Assembly (NCBI GenBank): GCA_016806645.1
Contig: JACSYO010000938.1
Location: 641,001 to 705,000, forward strand
Length of the DNA: 64,000 nt
Reading direction: 5' to 3'
DNA from: Ophiodon elongatus
Taxonomy: Eukaryota; Chordata; Actinopteri; Perciformes; Hexagrammidae
This document shows positions 43,393 through 56,222 of this stretch, one piece after another. The notes beneath the pieces are model-generated. The model had not been told where the DNA came from. It did no database searches and worked only from the letters and a program-made list of their open reading frames with translations. Position 1 is the stretch's first letter; every line of letters starts with the position of its first letter. Made by a program: the position numbers and the translations under genes.

Positions 43393-45349
43393 CATTTCAA
43401 GTACCACCTTACATACCATTCTGTGATCCTGTCAAATGCAAACTGCCTCAAACCAAACAACAATACTTTCATAATTATATCTGCAGATTACTTCTCAATT
43501 TATCCTCAATTTTCTGCCAGTCTTGTTCTCTAGTTTTGGAGGTATTTTAGAACCCCTCATAAGCCTCCATTATGAGCTGTGTTTCTGCTTTCATAAAGAA
43601 CATGCCCCTTTGGCCAAGACGGGTGCACGCAGTAATTAGGGATACAAAAAAGAAATTGGCAGGTTTACTGAGATTCATGATGGAAAAGTTGATAGAATTA
43701 TTATTCAAGATGAAACATGCAGGTTCACCATGGAGCTGTTATTATCACAATTACATTTTCATAATGAATTTGGTTATTTTTGTAAATGTATATTTTATTA
43801 TGTATAGAACAAACACTATAGCCACCTTTTTCTATTTCAGTATGACTTTTCAATGAGGTATTTGTACACTGTACAAATCATGTATTTGACATTTCATTTT
43901 AAAAATGAGATATCACTTCAGTCCTAAAGAAATTGTCACAGAGTGAAACAAAATGAAGCGTCTCAAAACCAAATCCAGATGTCTATTGAACATGTAAATC
44001 TTGAGCGTTCCAATATGATCCAAACATCATGCCTTTTTCCAGCACTGCATAGTCATTACTACTGACCTCATGTTTGCCCATCTCTCAAATACCTCCGTCT
44101 CTTTCTAGCTTCTAGTTCCCCTCTTGTCCGCCAACGACCTGCAGAGCGCTGCCATTTGTCTGGGCTCCGTCTGGCGGGCTGCCTCAGTGAAGGAGGTTAA
44201 GGAACACAGAGGTCGGTGGTAGCACACGCAGAGCTGGCCCGGGCCGGCCGCTCCTTCATCATGAAGCTGTCATCCGTGATGAAGTGGGAAGAAGCTGCTG
44301 GTTCTCGTAAAATAAAAGACTCATTTCTCTGCTTAAAAAATGGAGGGTCGTCTGCCACAGCCGCGCTCTCCAAAAAAGATCACCTGTAACAGACATAATC
44401 GCACCATTGAGATGTGCTATATCTGTTACAGGTAATAGATCCCTTAAAGTAACAGTGCTCAGAGAATCATTTCCCTCCGGAAGTTCTCAGATATTTATCG
44501 TCATGGAAAACGTACAGCAAAACAGCCATTCTTCAAACGGGATGTGATTGGACTCACTTCTCTGATTGTATCTTCTGTCAGAGATTTTGCCAGAAAATCC
44601 ATATTGATAAATGTCTTGATTGTTGTCATTAAAGTTTGCAGGCCTGAGGTCAATACTGCAGTCAGGATAGATCATATCAGACACGCTGTGCATATCCAAA
44701 TAGTGTTATTTCAACACACCTTCTCTAATAAAAAAAATTGATCACTTTTTAAATGGATTTAGCACAAATGAAATTCATTGATTTTGTTGTTATCTGTCAA
44801 TTATACATCTCTGTCATGCTATTGTACCGATCATTACACAGACATTCTGTGTGTGGTTTCCCTTTTAGTCCAACACGTGTTTCACATGTCTATGAAATAT
44901 ATGGATGATTGTAACAGGGATGAATCCTGGGATGTTTTCAGTGTCAGACTTTCCCCTGCTATATGAGTAAAACATGGCTAAATCTAATGGGTAGGGTTGA
45001 ATGTAATGTAGTGAGCATTCGGGGTTTCCAGAAGATACACCTTTTCTATTTTGGACACTTAAAGCCATTTCTTTAATGCCATCTCGGGTTAAATTAAGGA
45101 AAAATATACTTTTCAAAATAATTCAAATTTCCTTTAAAACTGCTGAATTTGTTCCCTACAATATAAACCTTTAACAGACTCCCAACTCCTTAAATACCAA
45201 TGCAACTTATCCTCATACAAAGGTTCGTATGATATGAACAAAAAGTTACTCCGCATTGTCCTTTGAAAGCCAGCAACACGTGTCACTTTCCATTCATTAC
45301 ATGAATACATTGTTTTTAAAATAAACCTCTGTCTCGATAGGAAACTCAG
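43393..45349. other. Non-coding stretch
   Basis: About 2 kb. The only structure noted is an inverted repeat at 44,382-44,433 (ACCTGTAACAGA and TCTGTTACAGGT, 28-nt loop). Confidence 0.45.
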
Positions 45350-45445
45350 TCAGGTTTAGGCAACAAAACTACTTGACTAGGTTTCATGAATAGATTGTTG
45401 TTTGGGTTCAAATAACGGAGGTGACTTACATTATACAAGTTACAT
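45350..45445. repeat. Dispersed GTTAGGTTTAGGCAAC repeat, copy 2
   Basis: CAGGTTTAGGCAACAAAACT, GACTAGGTTTCATGAATAGA and GTTTGGGTTCAAATAAC align with 26,085-26,160 and with 52,555-52,610. Confidence 0.55.
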
Positions 45446-46674
45446 GACAAATAAACGTTGACTTTGTCCTTTCACATGGGGAACGAACAGCCGAGTCCTG
45501 GGTGGAAGATCGTTGTGTGTTGCCTAAAAAATAAGTAAACCTATGTTGGAATTCTATTTTGAAAATCACTCTGCGTGGAGCCACTGCCCGAGAAGGTGTT
45601 GGTCTGAAACCCGCCTCCACTGGCTTCAGTCATATTGGAGTTTTTGGGGGAAGCATCTGACTAATGGGTGATGTTACACACTGATGAAACAACGTTTTCT
45701 CTTCTCTTTTGAGTTACATAATGATATGAAATGACATAGTTTAACTCTGAGGTCTAAGGACATTTTCCTGATTTTTACATGCTTTCTTAAATTCACCTTT
45801 AAAAGGTACTTGCATATGAGACATATCCATATGTTGTACATGATTATTTGCAGAACATTCTGAGCTATCTATATAATGAGGCACCAATTTTCCTAATGCA
45901 CTGTGTAAAGAGATAATTTGGCCATAAAGCTGAAATATTTAAGTCTGATTTTTGAAATTCTTCAAATCTCTTGTGAAAACATAACTTTACTCATGCAGAC
46001 GAACTGTTTTGGTGCTTGAAATTGGTTTACAAAGTCTTAGGTTCACAAAAGTGGTGGAATATATCGATAATAGTAGATTAATGTATAATAAATGTCTAGA
46101 ACCAAATTTTGTAATATCGTTTTGTGAGTAGAAGTGATGTCTGTCACTCTACTTCCACCAGCTGTTAGAGGGACTGAGCAGTGGCGGCTGGCCAATAGAG
46201 GGCCATGGGGCCTGGCCCCACCTTGAGCCACACAAAAAAATATATATTTTAATAATAATAATAAATTAAACAAATTGTCAATATTTGTGTTTTTGAAATA
46301 TAGAATATACCCAGTAATATTTGTAAAATAGGATATCTGCGCAAAATATATGCTTTTCCTGCACGTCCTCTCCGCCTGTCTGCATGTCTCAGCTGCGCTG
46401 GGGCCAAATCGGTTTGGCCCAAAAGAGGCGGGTCTAAGAAGCAGTTTAGCCAATTACTGATTAAAGATATAAATGAGTGACATATAATTTAGCCAATCAG
46501 CGTCCTAAAATAGATTCAGCTTGGGGCCAAAGTCGTTTGGTTACACATCCCCAGGATCCGCACTTTGTTTTCTGACCTTGGTGGATTTTCTGCCTTCTTC
46601 TCCAGGTCACCCAAGCGAACCACCGTGCTTGACCAAGTGGTTACGCATAGACTTCCTAGAGCCTCTACGACACG

Positions 46675-48247
46675 GTGGAACTTCCACAGTCTGTAAATAC
46701 TGTGTACGAGCACAAGGATGACCTCCTAAAGTGTTTCCAGACCATCAGAGACTCTGGGAACTTTGATCCCCCAACTGTCAGAGAGGCAGGGGGCTTTGTG
46801 AGGATGCTTGAAGATGAGACTTTCTGTTTTTTCCTGGTATTGTTCCACAAGATCATGCCAAATGTGGACATGCTATTCAACCAGCTGCAGAAGAGGAACA
46901 TCGACCCCGTCTTCATTAAAGCAGTTGTCCAGAGGTTCACAGACAGCATTAAAAAAATCAGGTAAATAACTATATTTACTACTAGCTGATAAAGCTTTTG
47001 TTGTTAAAAAGACGAGTTGCTCACTTCCAACAGTCTGTAAAAGCCTAAATGGGCCTAGTCATCAAAGTGAATGATTATGATAGAAAACATCACAATGATA
47101 TTTGTTTAAATATTTTAAAAGGAAAAAGAAGATCAGATTTCTATAAAAATGCAGGTAGTTATTAAACACAATTTGTAATAACAGGCTTATTCAGGTGTCC
47201 ACCAAGTCAATTTCTAGAAGAGGCCTGGTTGTTTTTGAACATGGCAAGTTAGCAACTTAAACTTTATTTTCTGGACCAGAGCCTCCATTTCCTGTCTGTG
47301 TGGGGACAGTGGATCTGACCAGCAGCACCAGAGGATGCTGGGACCAGGAGAACAGAGGCTGGCTACAGAGGTAAGTTGTGATGTAGTTGTCAATATAAAT
47401 ACATTATACACTCACACACAGACATATACTATGTGGGTGTGTATGCACAGCTCGAGCGTACATGCTAATTACAGGAAGTAGTCAAATATTCAATGACATA
47501 CTCAACTGTCTCCTGAAAAAGGGAGGACAAGCTGGTAACTGACCTTCTGATACATTTTGATGATGTAGTTATAATTTCCCATCATCTAAAGTTCTTTGTA
47601 AGATTTTACATACATTGTATTTTTGAATTTTCAAGACCTTAGTAGTCATATACTTGACTTGGACATAAGCATGTGTTCAATCAGAATCACTTTCATCAAA
47701 ATAGCTTCATTGCAAATTTAAGCTGATGTATGTTTTACAGGTATGTGATACCATCCTGATGCATGCCAAGGAGTGGTTCTCCTTCACCCAGCACCTCATC
47801 AGCGCAACACTGTTGCATGGAGAGTTGTTCCCACAACAGTGTGTGAAGTTCCCTGATTCAGTGCTTGAAACAGCAGTGGAGACTTACCCCATGTTGAACC
47901 AGGCCAGGCTCAAAACAGAACTGTCCCTCATCTATGAGAACTGTGAGTTCAAGGCTTACAGTGGTGCAGTGCCTATGTACCAGCTTTTCTTGGAGAACAA
48001 CCTTCAGAGCACCTTCACAGAGACTGTCAGTCTTCTCAGGATCCTCATCACCATGACAACAGCTGAATCCGAGAGGTGTTTCTGTACTTTGAAGAGGATC
48101 AAGACCTTCCTGAGAAACACAATGACACAGGATTGCCTTAATGCTCTGGCTTTGCTCTCCATGGAGAATAAACTTGTCAGGGACATTCCTGACTTCAATA
48201 AGAAGGTCATGGTAGTGACTTTAACCTATATCCATTTTATATCCTAA
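46675..48247 (+). pseudogene. hAT transposase C-terminal exons (ZMYM1-like family)
   Basis: Three exons join in phase. Exon one ends at 46,961 (AAAATCAG|GTAAAT) and reads ELPQSVNTVYEHKDDLLKCF, later MLFNQLQKRNIDPVFIK. Exon two is 47,280-47,370 (acceptor TTCTGGACCAG, donor GAG|GTAAGT). Exon three is 47,741-48,247 (acceptor TGTTTTACAG) and reads VCDTILMHAKEWFSFTQHL and AYPMLN-like PMLNQARLKTELSLIY. It ends with the hAT dimerisation block (ILITMTTAESERCFCTLKRI, NALALLSMENKLV). The N-terminal zinc finger and the first catalytic residues are not found upstream, so the gene is 5'-deleted. A short loss lies just before MTTAESERCF. Confidence 0.85.
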
Positions 48248-48731
48248 AGCCACTGGGGGGCGAACGGTAGAACCTGTTCGGATGCGTGTTTTGCCACCAA
48301 TAAATGATTGTCTGGCTCTCTGTGTCTCTTTTTCGATCTGTTTTTATTCCGCTGCTCCGTGACATCATAACATAAAATCAGCGATGTTAAATATACTTTA
48401 AATAAATTGATCTTACATGATTGCACAACACAGGATACCACAAGACGACAGGATAAGCCACGACCTCCTGGTTCATGTTGACACAACCACGACCACGGTC
48501 AAAAACTGTTGGCTCCACACACACCCTGTGCTCATTACCAGGCACTTACTTATATGCCCTTCCCTGTTAATGTTTTTGTTGTTATTGAGAGGTTTGCAAC
48601 TCAGAAGGACAGAAGAGCAAAATTCCTTACAAATAAGAAAAACATGCAGATTTCTTCACCCTAGTGATTGGGTGTTTCCCCAACAAACAAGGTTCATAGG
48701 GGCATCTTAATATATAAACATGTTCTGTTAG

Positions 48732-48733
<2 letters not shown>

Positions 48734-48774
<41 letters not shown>

Positions 48775-48920
48775 GTGATTTATATTATATGATATTTATG
48801 ATATATATTATATGGTATTTATATATCATATTATACTGAATATTATTACATGATATATATATATATATATTAATATACTGAATATTATTATATGATATAT
48901 ATATATATATATATTAATAT
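48734..48920. repeat. TA microsatellite and AT-rich minisatellite
   Basis: (TA)n at 48,734-48,772 is followed by a unit starting ACTGAATATTATTA repeated with a period of about 42 bp at 48,835 and 48,877. It lies within the hAT element. Confidence 0.85.
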
Positions 48921-49098
48921 ACTGAATTGTATGAATAATTATTATGTCAAGTGTTGGAATAAATGTTAAATATTCAACTGCAAAGTAGTGATACATGTTT
49001 AATACCTTTTTTAGTGTTGAATCATACTGGGATGTTTGCTGAAATTGATTGGATGGCCCTACCAAAACAACTTTCCACCAGCCGCCACTGGGACTGAG

Positions 49099-52000
49099 AT
49101 CAAATGTACTTCATACTACAGATCAAGCTTCATGGGATGTGTGCAAATGAAAAATGAACATTACAACCGTTTTTGTTTTCAAACAAAATATTAACTATAT
49201 CGCTGAAAGTACGTCTCTAACTGTAAACTTTATCTTCGTACTTCCTCTCTTCTCTCTGAGCTCTCGATGCAGACTGAATGTAAACTGCAGTGTTTCTGTA
49301 GGTGAGGTGGTGGGTAGGTCCTTAGGGATTTACTGAGTGTCCATTGGTTAGTTTCATACATAAATGTTGACGGACACATGAATCCACAAATGACGGTGAG
49401 AGGCGGAGCTCGACACCCACGAATCACACAACACGTCCAAGCTCCTGGCGCGCTGTGTGAGTCATGTACGGTCTCATGGAAATTAGGACTCGGAGGTGGA
49501 GAGCATACGCTTCCGTAGACATCTTAACCGTATCTATGTGCTTTATTATCGCGGAGATATTAATATAAACAGCGAGTAAACACCACGAAAACGCGCCGGC
49601 GCGTGCGTCGACCCCAGAGAGAAAGCTTCAAATGTTCTCATGGAGGTTCTTCCTAACTCTTTCTTCACCTTCAAACTTTTAGCGAACTATTTAGTGTTTA
49701 TCTTGGTAGTTGGAACCACAATATCTATTTATTTATTTGATATTTGAATAAATTTTTTCGTTGACGGGAGCTTTTCCAGAGGCAATCTTTCTTTGACTTT
49801 GAGTATTTCCTACACTTTGAAAGGCTTTGTCTTGTTCTAGACTTAAAGCAGCAGGGATGTTCTAAAGAGACTGCTCTGCCTCAGGATTACTTCAATTACA
49901 CACAGATCAGTGCCGTTAGTCTGACTGATTTCCTCTCATTCACAGATCAAGAGTCTTTTTTTATGTTAGATGGAAAACATTTCATTATTGTAAGATATGA
50001 TGCCATTTTGATGAAATCAAAGTTGTTGTTTTTTTTGCCTCTTTTATTCATTGAAATCAAATGAAGCAAAATATGAGCTCCTTCTGACTTTTATGTTCTT
50101 TGTCTAATTATCAAACTAGGAGTTGTCACTGTCCTGTGTACTTGTATCATACGTCTCTACAGAAAACCAAAGACACAAAGACCTGAACAGATGAAGAAGA
50201 CAACCTACGTACGTTCAACTAGAGCTATAAAAACTCAAAGAAAATGCACTTGTTAAAATGTGCCGTTATGTTGAGTCTGAGAGGCAGGAAGCTTTAAATA
50301 TTTGATTTTAAGTTGTGTGGCAAGTACTTAACCTTTTAAGGGTCCCACCGGGAAACAAACCATGGAAAAAATAAGCTTCTACCTGACGGTAATTATGTCC
50401 ATTTACAGTAAAAGGACTCCAACAATGCAGGATTTTTTCTCCATTAAAATGAATAAAATATGTTTTTATTAATTGATCTGTAATTACAGAATAAGCACCC
50501 TTTTTGCACTTTTCATCATCTACTTTTTACACTCAGTTGTGTGTCAAAGTTGCCGTGAATCCAGTGAGTCCCCCCTAGAACATTTTCTACAAGTTGATAA
50601 GTTATAATATATATCAATATATATATATTAAAATGGTTGCCAGTTAATACAGTTGTTTCCACTGTATGAACTGTTGGGTAGTTTAATTCATAACAAAGCA
50701 TCATAGTTTGTTAGCTTTGAATGCAAAACTCTGTGGAGTAAATGTACATTCACCAACACGTCACCACGGTCCCTTGCTGTTATACAATGTAACTACACAG
50801 AAGTTGGAACTGTAACAGATAACAGTGAGTGAATGAGAACAGTTCAACACTCGCTGAAGCATCAGTATTGTAAGTCATAATACTGGACAAAACATATCAC
50901 ACATCAGAAACACACTGCCACAATGACGATACAGTAACCATACAAGAGCAGCCTCGTGGCTCATGGCCTGAAGGTCAAAGTGCATGTTGCTTGTTAATAA
51001 AAGCGGAGAAGCGTTTAATATTGTTACAGCAACGTGCTATTGTGAAGCTACACTGCTCTTATTACTGCGTATGCTTTTCCCTGAAGGTCTGCAGGCTGTG
51101 AGTCCTTTACAAGTTCAGAAATGGTTCAGCCGATTGTTTTTGAAGCTGTGTGCACGACTCTGTCCATCAGTGTTTTTCTTACGGGTTATAGAATAGACAG
51201 TTATTGAGAACGTGAGCACACTTTCTATTAATTACTGTAACATTGCAACATTTGGCACACCCAATTTCCTGATAATGGTGATTTTTGGCTTTCCATTTCA
51301 GGGAGTGCTGATGCATGTGAACTGATCCACTCTCTCTACCCTGTGTTGTCTGATGTGGATCAGATGAGGTGGTGGACTTGAGGACGTCACGGCTTCCTGT
51401 CAGCTTGTATGATTTTGACCTTGTGCAGTTATGGTTTATGTTGTAGAAACTAAAGTCATAGTAAAACATAACTCACATACACATGCGTGAACTAGTTAAA
51501 ACACACAAGATGAAGCAGTGGTAATATTATGAAAAATGCACTCTCCAAACCATCCTTTTTCATATTCTACATTGTCTCACAGGACGCCGCCTCCCACCAC
51601 CCCCACCCCCGCTCAGTTAAAAAGCTCTCATCATACGTAATTATGAAGGCATGAATTCCAAACTAAAGGGAATGGTCCCATGGGAGAGGGCATAGTGCGG
51701 TTAATAGCATTCTCTCTCCAACAAGATTAGAGTTATCAATTTGCCCTGTGTCACATTAATGAATCCTCCCCAGCACGACCCATGATGAACCAGAGTGGGG
51801 TCCGCTGCCAGGCCCAGATAATCAAAGTCTGGATCATAACGGTCTGGGAAATCAGACGCGATGCAGGTACTGATACAGACACATTCATTGAGACAGTCCA
51901 CTAAAACCCTGGGAGAACCTCACCGCTGAATATATGTGAAGAGATATGAATGGAAGAGGACGATACTTAGTCCTGTGTTTCTTATAATCTGCTCTGTTGT

Positions 52001-52489
52001 GGCGGCTGAGGATGAATTGAGACCTCTTGCAGTAGTTTAACTTACATTCTGTTTTTTATTTTTATGTGGTTTTGTAAAGCTTTTTTACGGCACCCTCTTC
52101 TCTCAGGTCACGTTTAAAATGTCCCATTTGATACATCAGTATGGAGATATGATTTCAATCTTATCTCATGAATTCAAATATTTCAGGTAATCATTAAAAT
52201 ATGTACTCTTACTTACTCTTACTCACTTACTGAAAGCGGCTGCATAATGGACTGCAAAAATGTATTTGCATTGTCCCTCTTCGTTTTTCTTTTACAAACA
52301 ACAACAACTCATGACATCAGAACTACTTTAAAATATTTCATAGGAGCTTTTTAATCATGTATGTACTGTCTCGTCCTGATTACCCAACATTATCTCATGG
52401 GACGGCGTATGAATAGGACTACATTAGGACACATCATTTCGTCTCATTAATACGTATTTTAGGCTTTTTGTGTGTCATTTATGTGACAC
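49099..52489. other. Non-coding stretch
   Basis: A small CpG-containing patch (ACGCGCCGGCGCGTGCGTCG, 49,591-49,610) with a local palindrome stands out from AT-rich surroundings. No gene or repeat is recognised. Confidence 0.45.
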
Positions 52490-52690
52490 AAGGTTAACGT
52501 TGTGAAACAGTTACTTAACACCACATCTTAACCGTGAAGCGGTTGAAGTTAGGGGCAGCAAGACCACTTAGTTAGGTTCAAGAAACAGATTATGGTTGGG
52601 CTTAAAATACTATATGGACTAAGTCAAATATGTATGTAAACAGCGTAACATAAGTACTAAAAACACGTCGCAAACGTCACTTACTTAAAG
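52490..52690. repeat. Dispersed GTTAGGTTTAGGCAAC repeat, copy 3 (diverged)
   Basis: ACCACTTAGTTAGGTTCAAG, then ATTATGGTTGGGCTTAAAAT, resembles the copies at 26,085 and 45,350. Confidence 0.4.
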
Positions 52691-54956
52691 ACTCCAGTCT
52701 CAAGCAACACCTGTCCCCTGGCTACAAGTCCTATGTGTGTCTGACCCCTCCACTACGCAGCCTCTGTCACATTATACACCACCTCAACTGGTCAGGGAGT
52801 CTCACGGTTACATTAGTTTACACTGCAGTCAGTCCTAACAGGCATGCGTACAAATGACACACAAAAAGCAAGAAAGGCGTACTTATTTCATGCATTATGA
52901 CTTTTTATTGTGTCATTCATATTGCATTTGTTGAGAGCGGACTGGATTACCTGTATTTCCCGGGGAGGGGTGGGGGGGATGTAATGCTGCCCGAACAGCC
53001 AACTGAACAACATAAGTATCAGTGGAGCGTTTCCAAAGTGTCTGGGTAATCTGTAGAGCTGTATGAACATTCTGTCTAATGCACTGCAGAAACACAACCA
53101 GGCAATGCAACATTTTCCTGAAGCTGGTTGAAAAGAATCCATAATTGTTATGTATATTCATTTGTGTTTTCTCACATGAAGCTGCAATCAGTTCTCCCAT
53201 CTCTGTTTTCCCATTTCCTTTCCCACCTGAGTCGTTGGTCTCTCTATTACTAAGGGCTGGACATAAATGGAGTTTATAGGTTATCTTCTAACATTTGCTT
53301 TCATAAGAAAATGTAGTCAAACGAGAAAAAAAAGTAGTATAAACAAATATAGTATGTCCAAAAATATAGTCCCAAAAAATATTGCATATAACATAACAGA
53401 CATTTGAAATCACTTTCTTTTTTTTTTTTAAACCAAATTGTCTTATAAATGCCCCTCCATCAATATGTCTCTGTGTGCACTGCGGTCGCCCGGTTCAGAA
53501 TGCACCTGGACTGTGGTCTGAGTTTGGCATCGCTCCTTCTATTAGTGTCTTAGCGTGCGAGTGTGATTCCTTGCAGGCGTCAGCATCAGGCATATATGCA
53601 TTCACCCAAACCAATAAGGGCTCTGCTGTATGTGCAATACCAGTGTAAAGGTGAACCGAGCGCATGGAAGCAATTAAGATGCCCCTCTGTCCGGAGAAGA
53701 CCTGTTGATGTGGTTCTCAATCCACTCAGTGCATTTCAACCCAACATGTAAGTTCTGACTTCAGAGAGGAACAATGCCCTGAGAGCCTCCACTAGGCCCA
53801 TCACAAACACTCTCATGTTTTATTTAATACACTTAATACACAAGCTCTTTGGTCATTCAAAGCCACTGTCAGGCTGTTTGATGTGTGAACAAACGGATGT
53901 TTGTCGGCTTTGACCCTGCTTGTGATAATAATGCTTTCAGCCTCTATCAGTTATATTTATGAAGCTTTAAGAAAGCATTTTTTTCTTCAAATGGAGACAA
54001 ACAGAAAGCCTCTTTCCTGCTCAACATTGTTACGTTACGTATTATATATTATATTATGTTTGTTTGCTGCTTTTTCTCCTGTTAAAGCTGATTTACCAAC
54101 AATCCTTTTCTCTCCTATATATCTCATTTCTATCGAAGACCTGAGAGGCCAGTGAGAAAAACATGTTGTGATCCGTTTTATAAGTCGGACCCAAACTGTT
54201 TTTCTCCAGGGTTTAGGAACAGGAGAAAAAAGTTTTTTCATTATTCCTTCACTTAATTTTCTTTTCATGTGAAAAATGTAAATGTTAATTACTTTTAAAA
54301 ATTCAGATTCAATTCCTTAACATTCCTCAGTATCTCAAAGCAATATAATGAATGATATGACTTTTCCTGCCGTAAAGCCACCTGTCAATATTTAGTCATA
54401 TTTCAGGATTAGGGGGTGCCTGTAAGTGATCTTCATCCTGCTCCTCTGGATTATGAAGAGTATAATAACAGTCAGTTAATTACTTTTACAGGAGCCTCAA
54501 TGCATCATGTCTCCACTCCTGCTAATACACATGTAATGCTCTAAATTGATTGCTGTCTGCTCCTCTGTAACAGATATCAAAATGCAGAACTTTGGCTGGG
54601 AGCGGAGCTTCCCTTGTTATTAAATGTTACTGTATTGTATTTCATTGGCTCAGATAAAAATCTATCACAAAGGTTGTTGCTGAAGTGTTTCATACCCATG
54701 ATTTACTGTGGCACTTTTTGCCTGAGTAGATTGCTGCAATGCAATATTGCTTGTTTATGAACATAATGGAGCCCTTTTGTCTGTTAGCCTTGGATCAGTG
54801 TGTATGTATGTGTATGAAATAAAGGTTCGACATCGTAGTTATATGAGCCCAAAAGGACACCTTTAACAAGGAATGTTTTTTTGTTAGGGCCGCGTGTTGT
54901 TTTAAGGAGTATGTTTGGGAATGCACTCCATGCTTTTCACCACCAAGCGGTGCCTG
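52691..54956. other. Non-coding stretch
   Basis: No protein motif, element end or named repeat was found in about 2.3 kb. Confidence 0.4.
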
Positions 54957-54959
54957 TTA

Positions 54960-55533
54960 TGCTGCGTTCACACCAAAAGCAAAGCAAATTTTCACGTTGC
55001 GTTACTCGCGTGAGTTTACTTGCGTGAGTTTACTCGCCGGACTATTTGTGGTTATTCGTTTCATTCGCGCTAGACGCGCCCAAAGAGGAGGAGTTATCTC
55101 CATGGAAACAGTTAATTTCCGCCATCCACCATGGAAGAAATAACCACTACTTCTGCTTGGTACATGTTGTGGAAGTCCCACAAACGTGGGAACATCAAAC
55201 TTACCAGGTAGTCCAACTCATTCTTCTCCAAGCGACATCTTTCTTGATCCTATTTCTATATTCGTAGGACAACGTATTGTAGAGCTCGGGTGCCCACAAA
55301 CAGCGACTATCAACTTATCCCGCATAGTTTCTGATTCAACAATGGCAGGACGTCAGTGATGACAGGCGGAGCTTCTCAACGCTGATAGGCTTTTGCGACA
55401 CAGCGTCACACAAATTTTGGCGAATGAGGAAAAATCATTTGCGGCACCCGGCGGAAATTTGCGTCTTTGCATTGACTTTGTATGTAATCTACTCAGGTAA
55501 AAAATTTGCTTCGCGTTTGGTGTGAACGCACCA
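54960..55533. mobile_element. PIF/Harbinger-like MITE with TTA target duplication
   Basis: The left end TGCTGCGTTCACACC and right end GGTGTGAACGCACCA form 15-bp inverted repeats (one mismatch) that continue as AAAGCAAAGCAAATTTT / AAAATTTGCTTCGCGTTT. TTA lies immediately outside both ends (54,957-54,959 and 55,534-55,536), fitting the TWA duplication of PIF/Harbinger elements. It is 574 bp with no transposase frame. Confidence 0.82.
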
Positions 55534-55559
55534 TTACTGTGGAGCAAGATAAGTAGAGG

Positions 55560-55870
55560 TTGGAAAAGAAGTATTCTTCCTCTATTGTTGTTATTTGAGT
55601 AGCAAGACAGGTCCCATTTAGAGTAAACTGGACCATCAAGAGGAGTATGCTTTGTGGCTACCTTGTGATTTACAGATTGCTCATTATGAGCCGTATAGCA
55701 CGTCTCTACCACAGCGTCACTCCTCCACAGCGTCACTCCTCCACAGTCCAAACACGGTCTCTTTCGTTTACTGGTTGTCTAAAACCCAGATGGCGACGGC
55801 CAAAATGACAAAAATCGCTACGCTCAGTGAAATGAAGTCCCAGCGTCTCCCTGTTTCTCTGGCTGCACAC
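55560..55870. repeat. Interspersed teleost repeat, copy 3 (right part)
   Basis: CCCATTTAGAGTAAACTGGACCAT, CAGCGTCACTCCTCC (tandem twice) and AGATGGCGACGGCCAAAATG correspond to 940-1110 of copy 1. More diverged than copies 1 and 2. Confidence 0.6.
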
Positions 55871-56222
55871 ATAATTAACGTTAAAGCGCATTTAAATTTG
55901 AGCAAACGACACTGATAAGTATGCTATGCACACCTCCCAAGCATTTCCACAGCTGGAAGGCAGAACTTCCACTGTACTGTTTGTGATGTTACAGCCATTT
56001 TCTGCTACTCAATAAGGCCACATTTCTACCCAGTGAAAGTATTGACTAACGTTAGAAGCCATTGCCTGAGAATCCTCACGTTTTAATGTGTGTGTATATG
56101 ATAGTATATTGTTCTTTATTTTGAAATGTGTTTTCATGTTTTGTAATTCTGCTAATAATCCATATTTTTACTAAATGTATTGGTAATCTGATTTTTCTGC
56201 CCCTAACATGTCCTTAAGTGCA
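55871..56222. other. Non-coding stretch
   Basis: Nothing recognised. Confidence 0.4.

Larger units (their letters stand above)
46179..49090 (+). mobile_element. hAT element with intact ends and 8-bp target duplication
   Basis: The left terminus CAGTGGCGGCTGG follows GGACTGAG (46,171-46,178). The right terminus CCAGCCGCCACTG precedes an identical GGACTGAG (49,091-49,098). The 2,912-bp element carries transposase exons on the plus strand and a long AT-rich block near its right end. The matching 13-bp inverted ends and perfect duplication show a complete, fairly recent insertion. The coding part is too short for a full transposase, so it is an internally reduced copy. Confidence 0.92.

Noticed and set aside
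44382..44433. Inverted repeat (12-bp arms, 28-nt loop) as a microRNA precursor
   Set aside because: The stem is too short and the loop too large for a typical pre-miRNA; no conservation evidence is available.
49591..49610. CpG-rich patch as a CpG-island promoter
   Set aside because: Only about 20-40 bp of CpG-dense sequence in AT-rich surroundings; far too short for an island and no adjoining exon.
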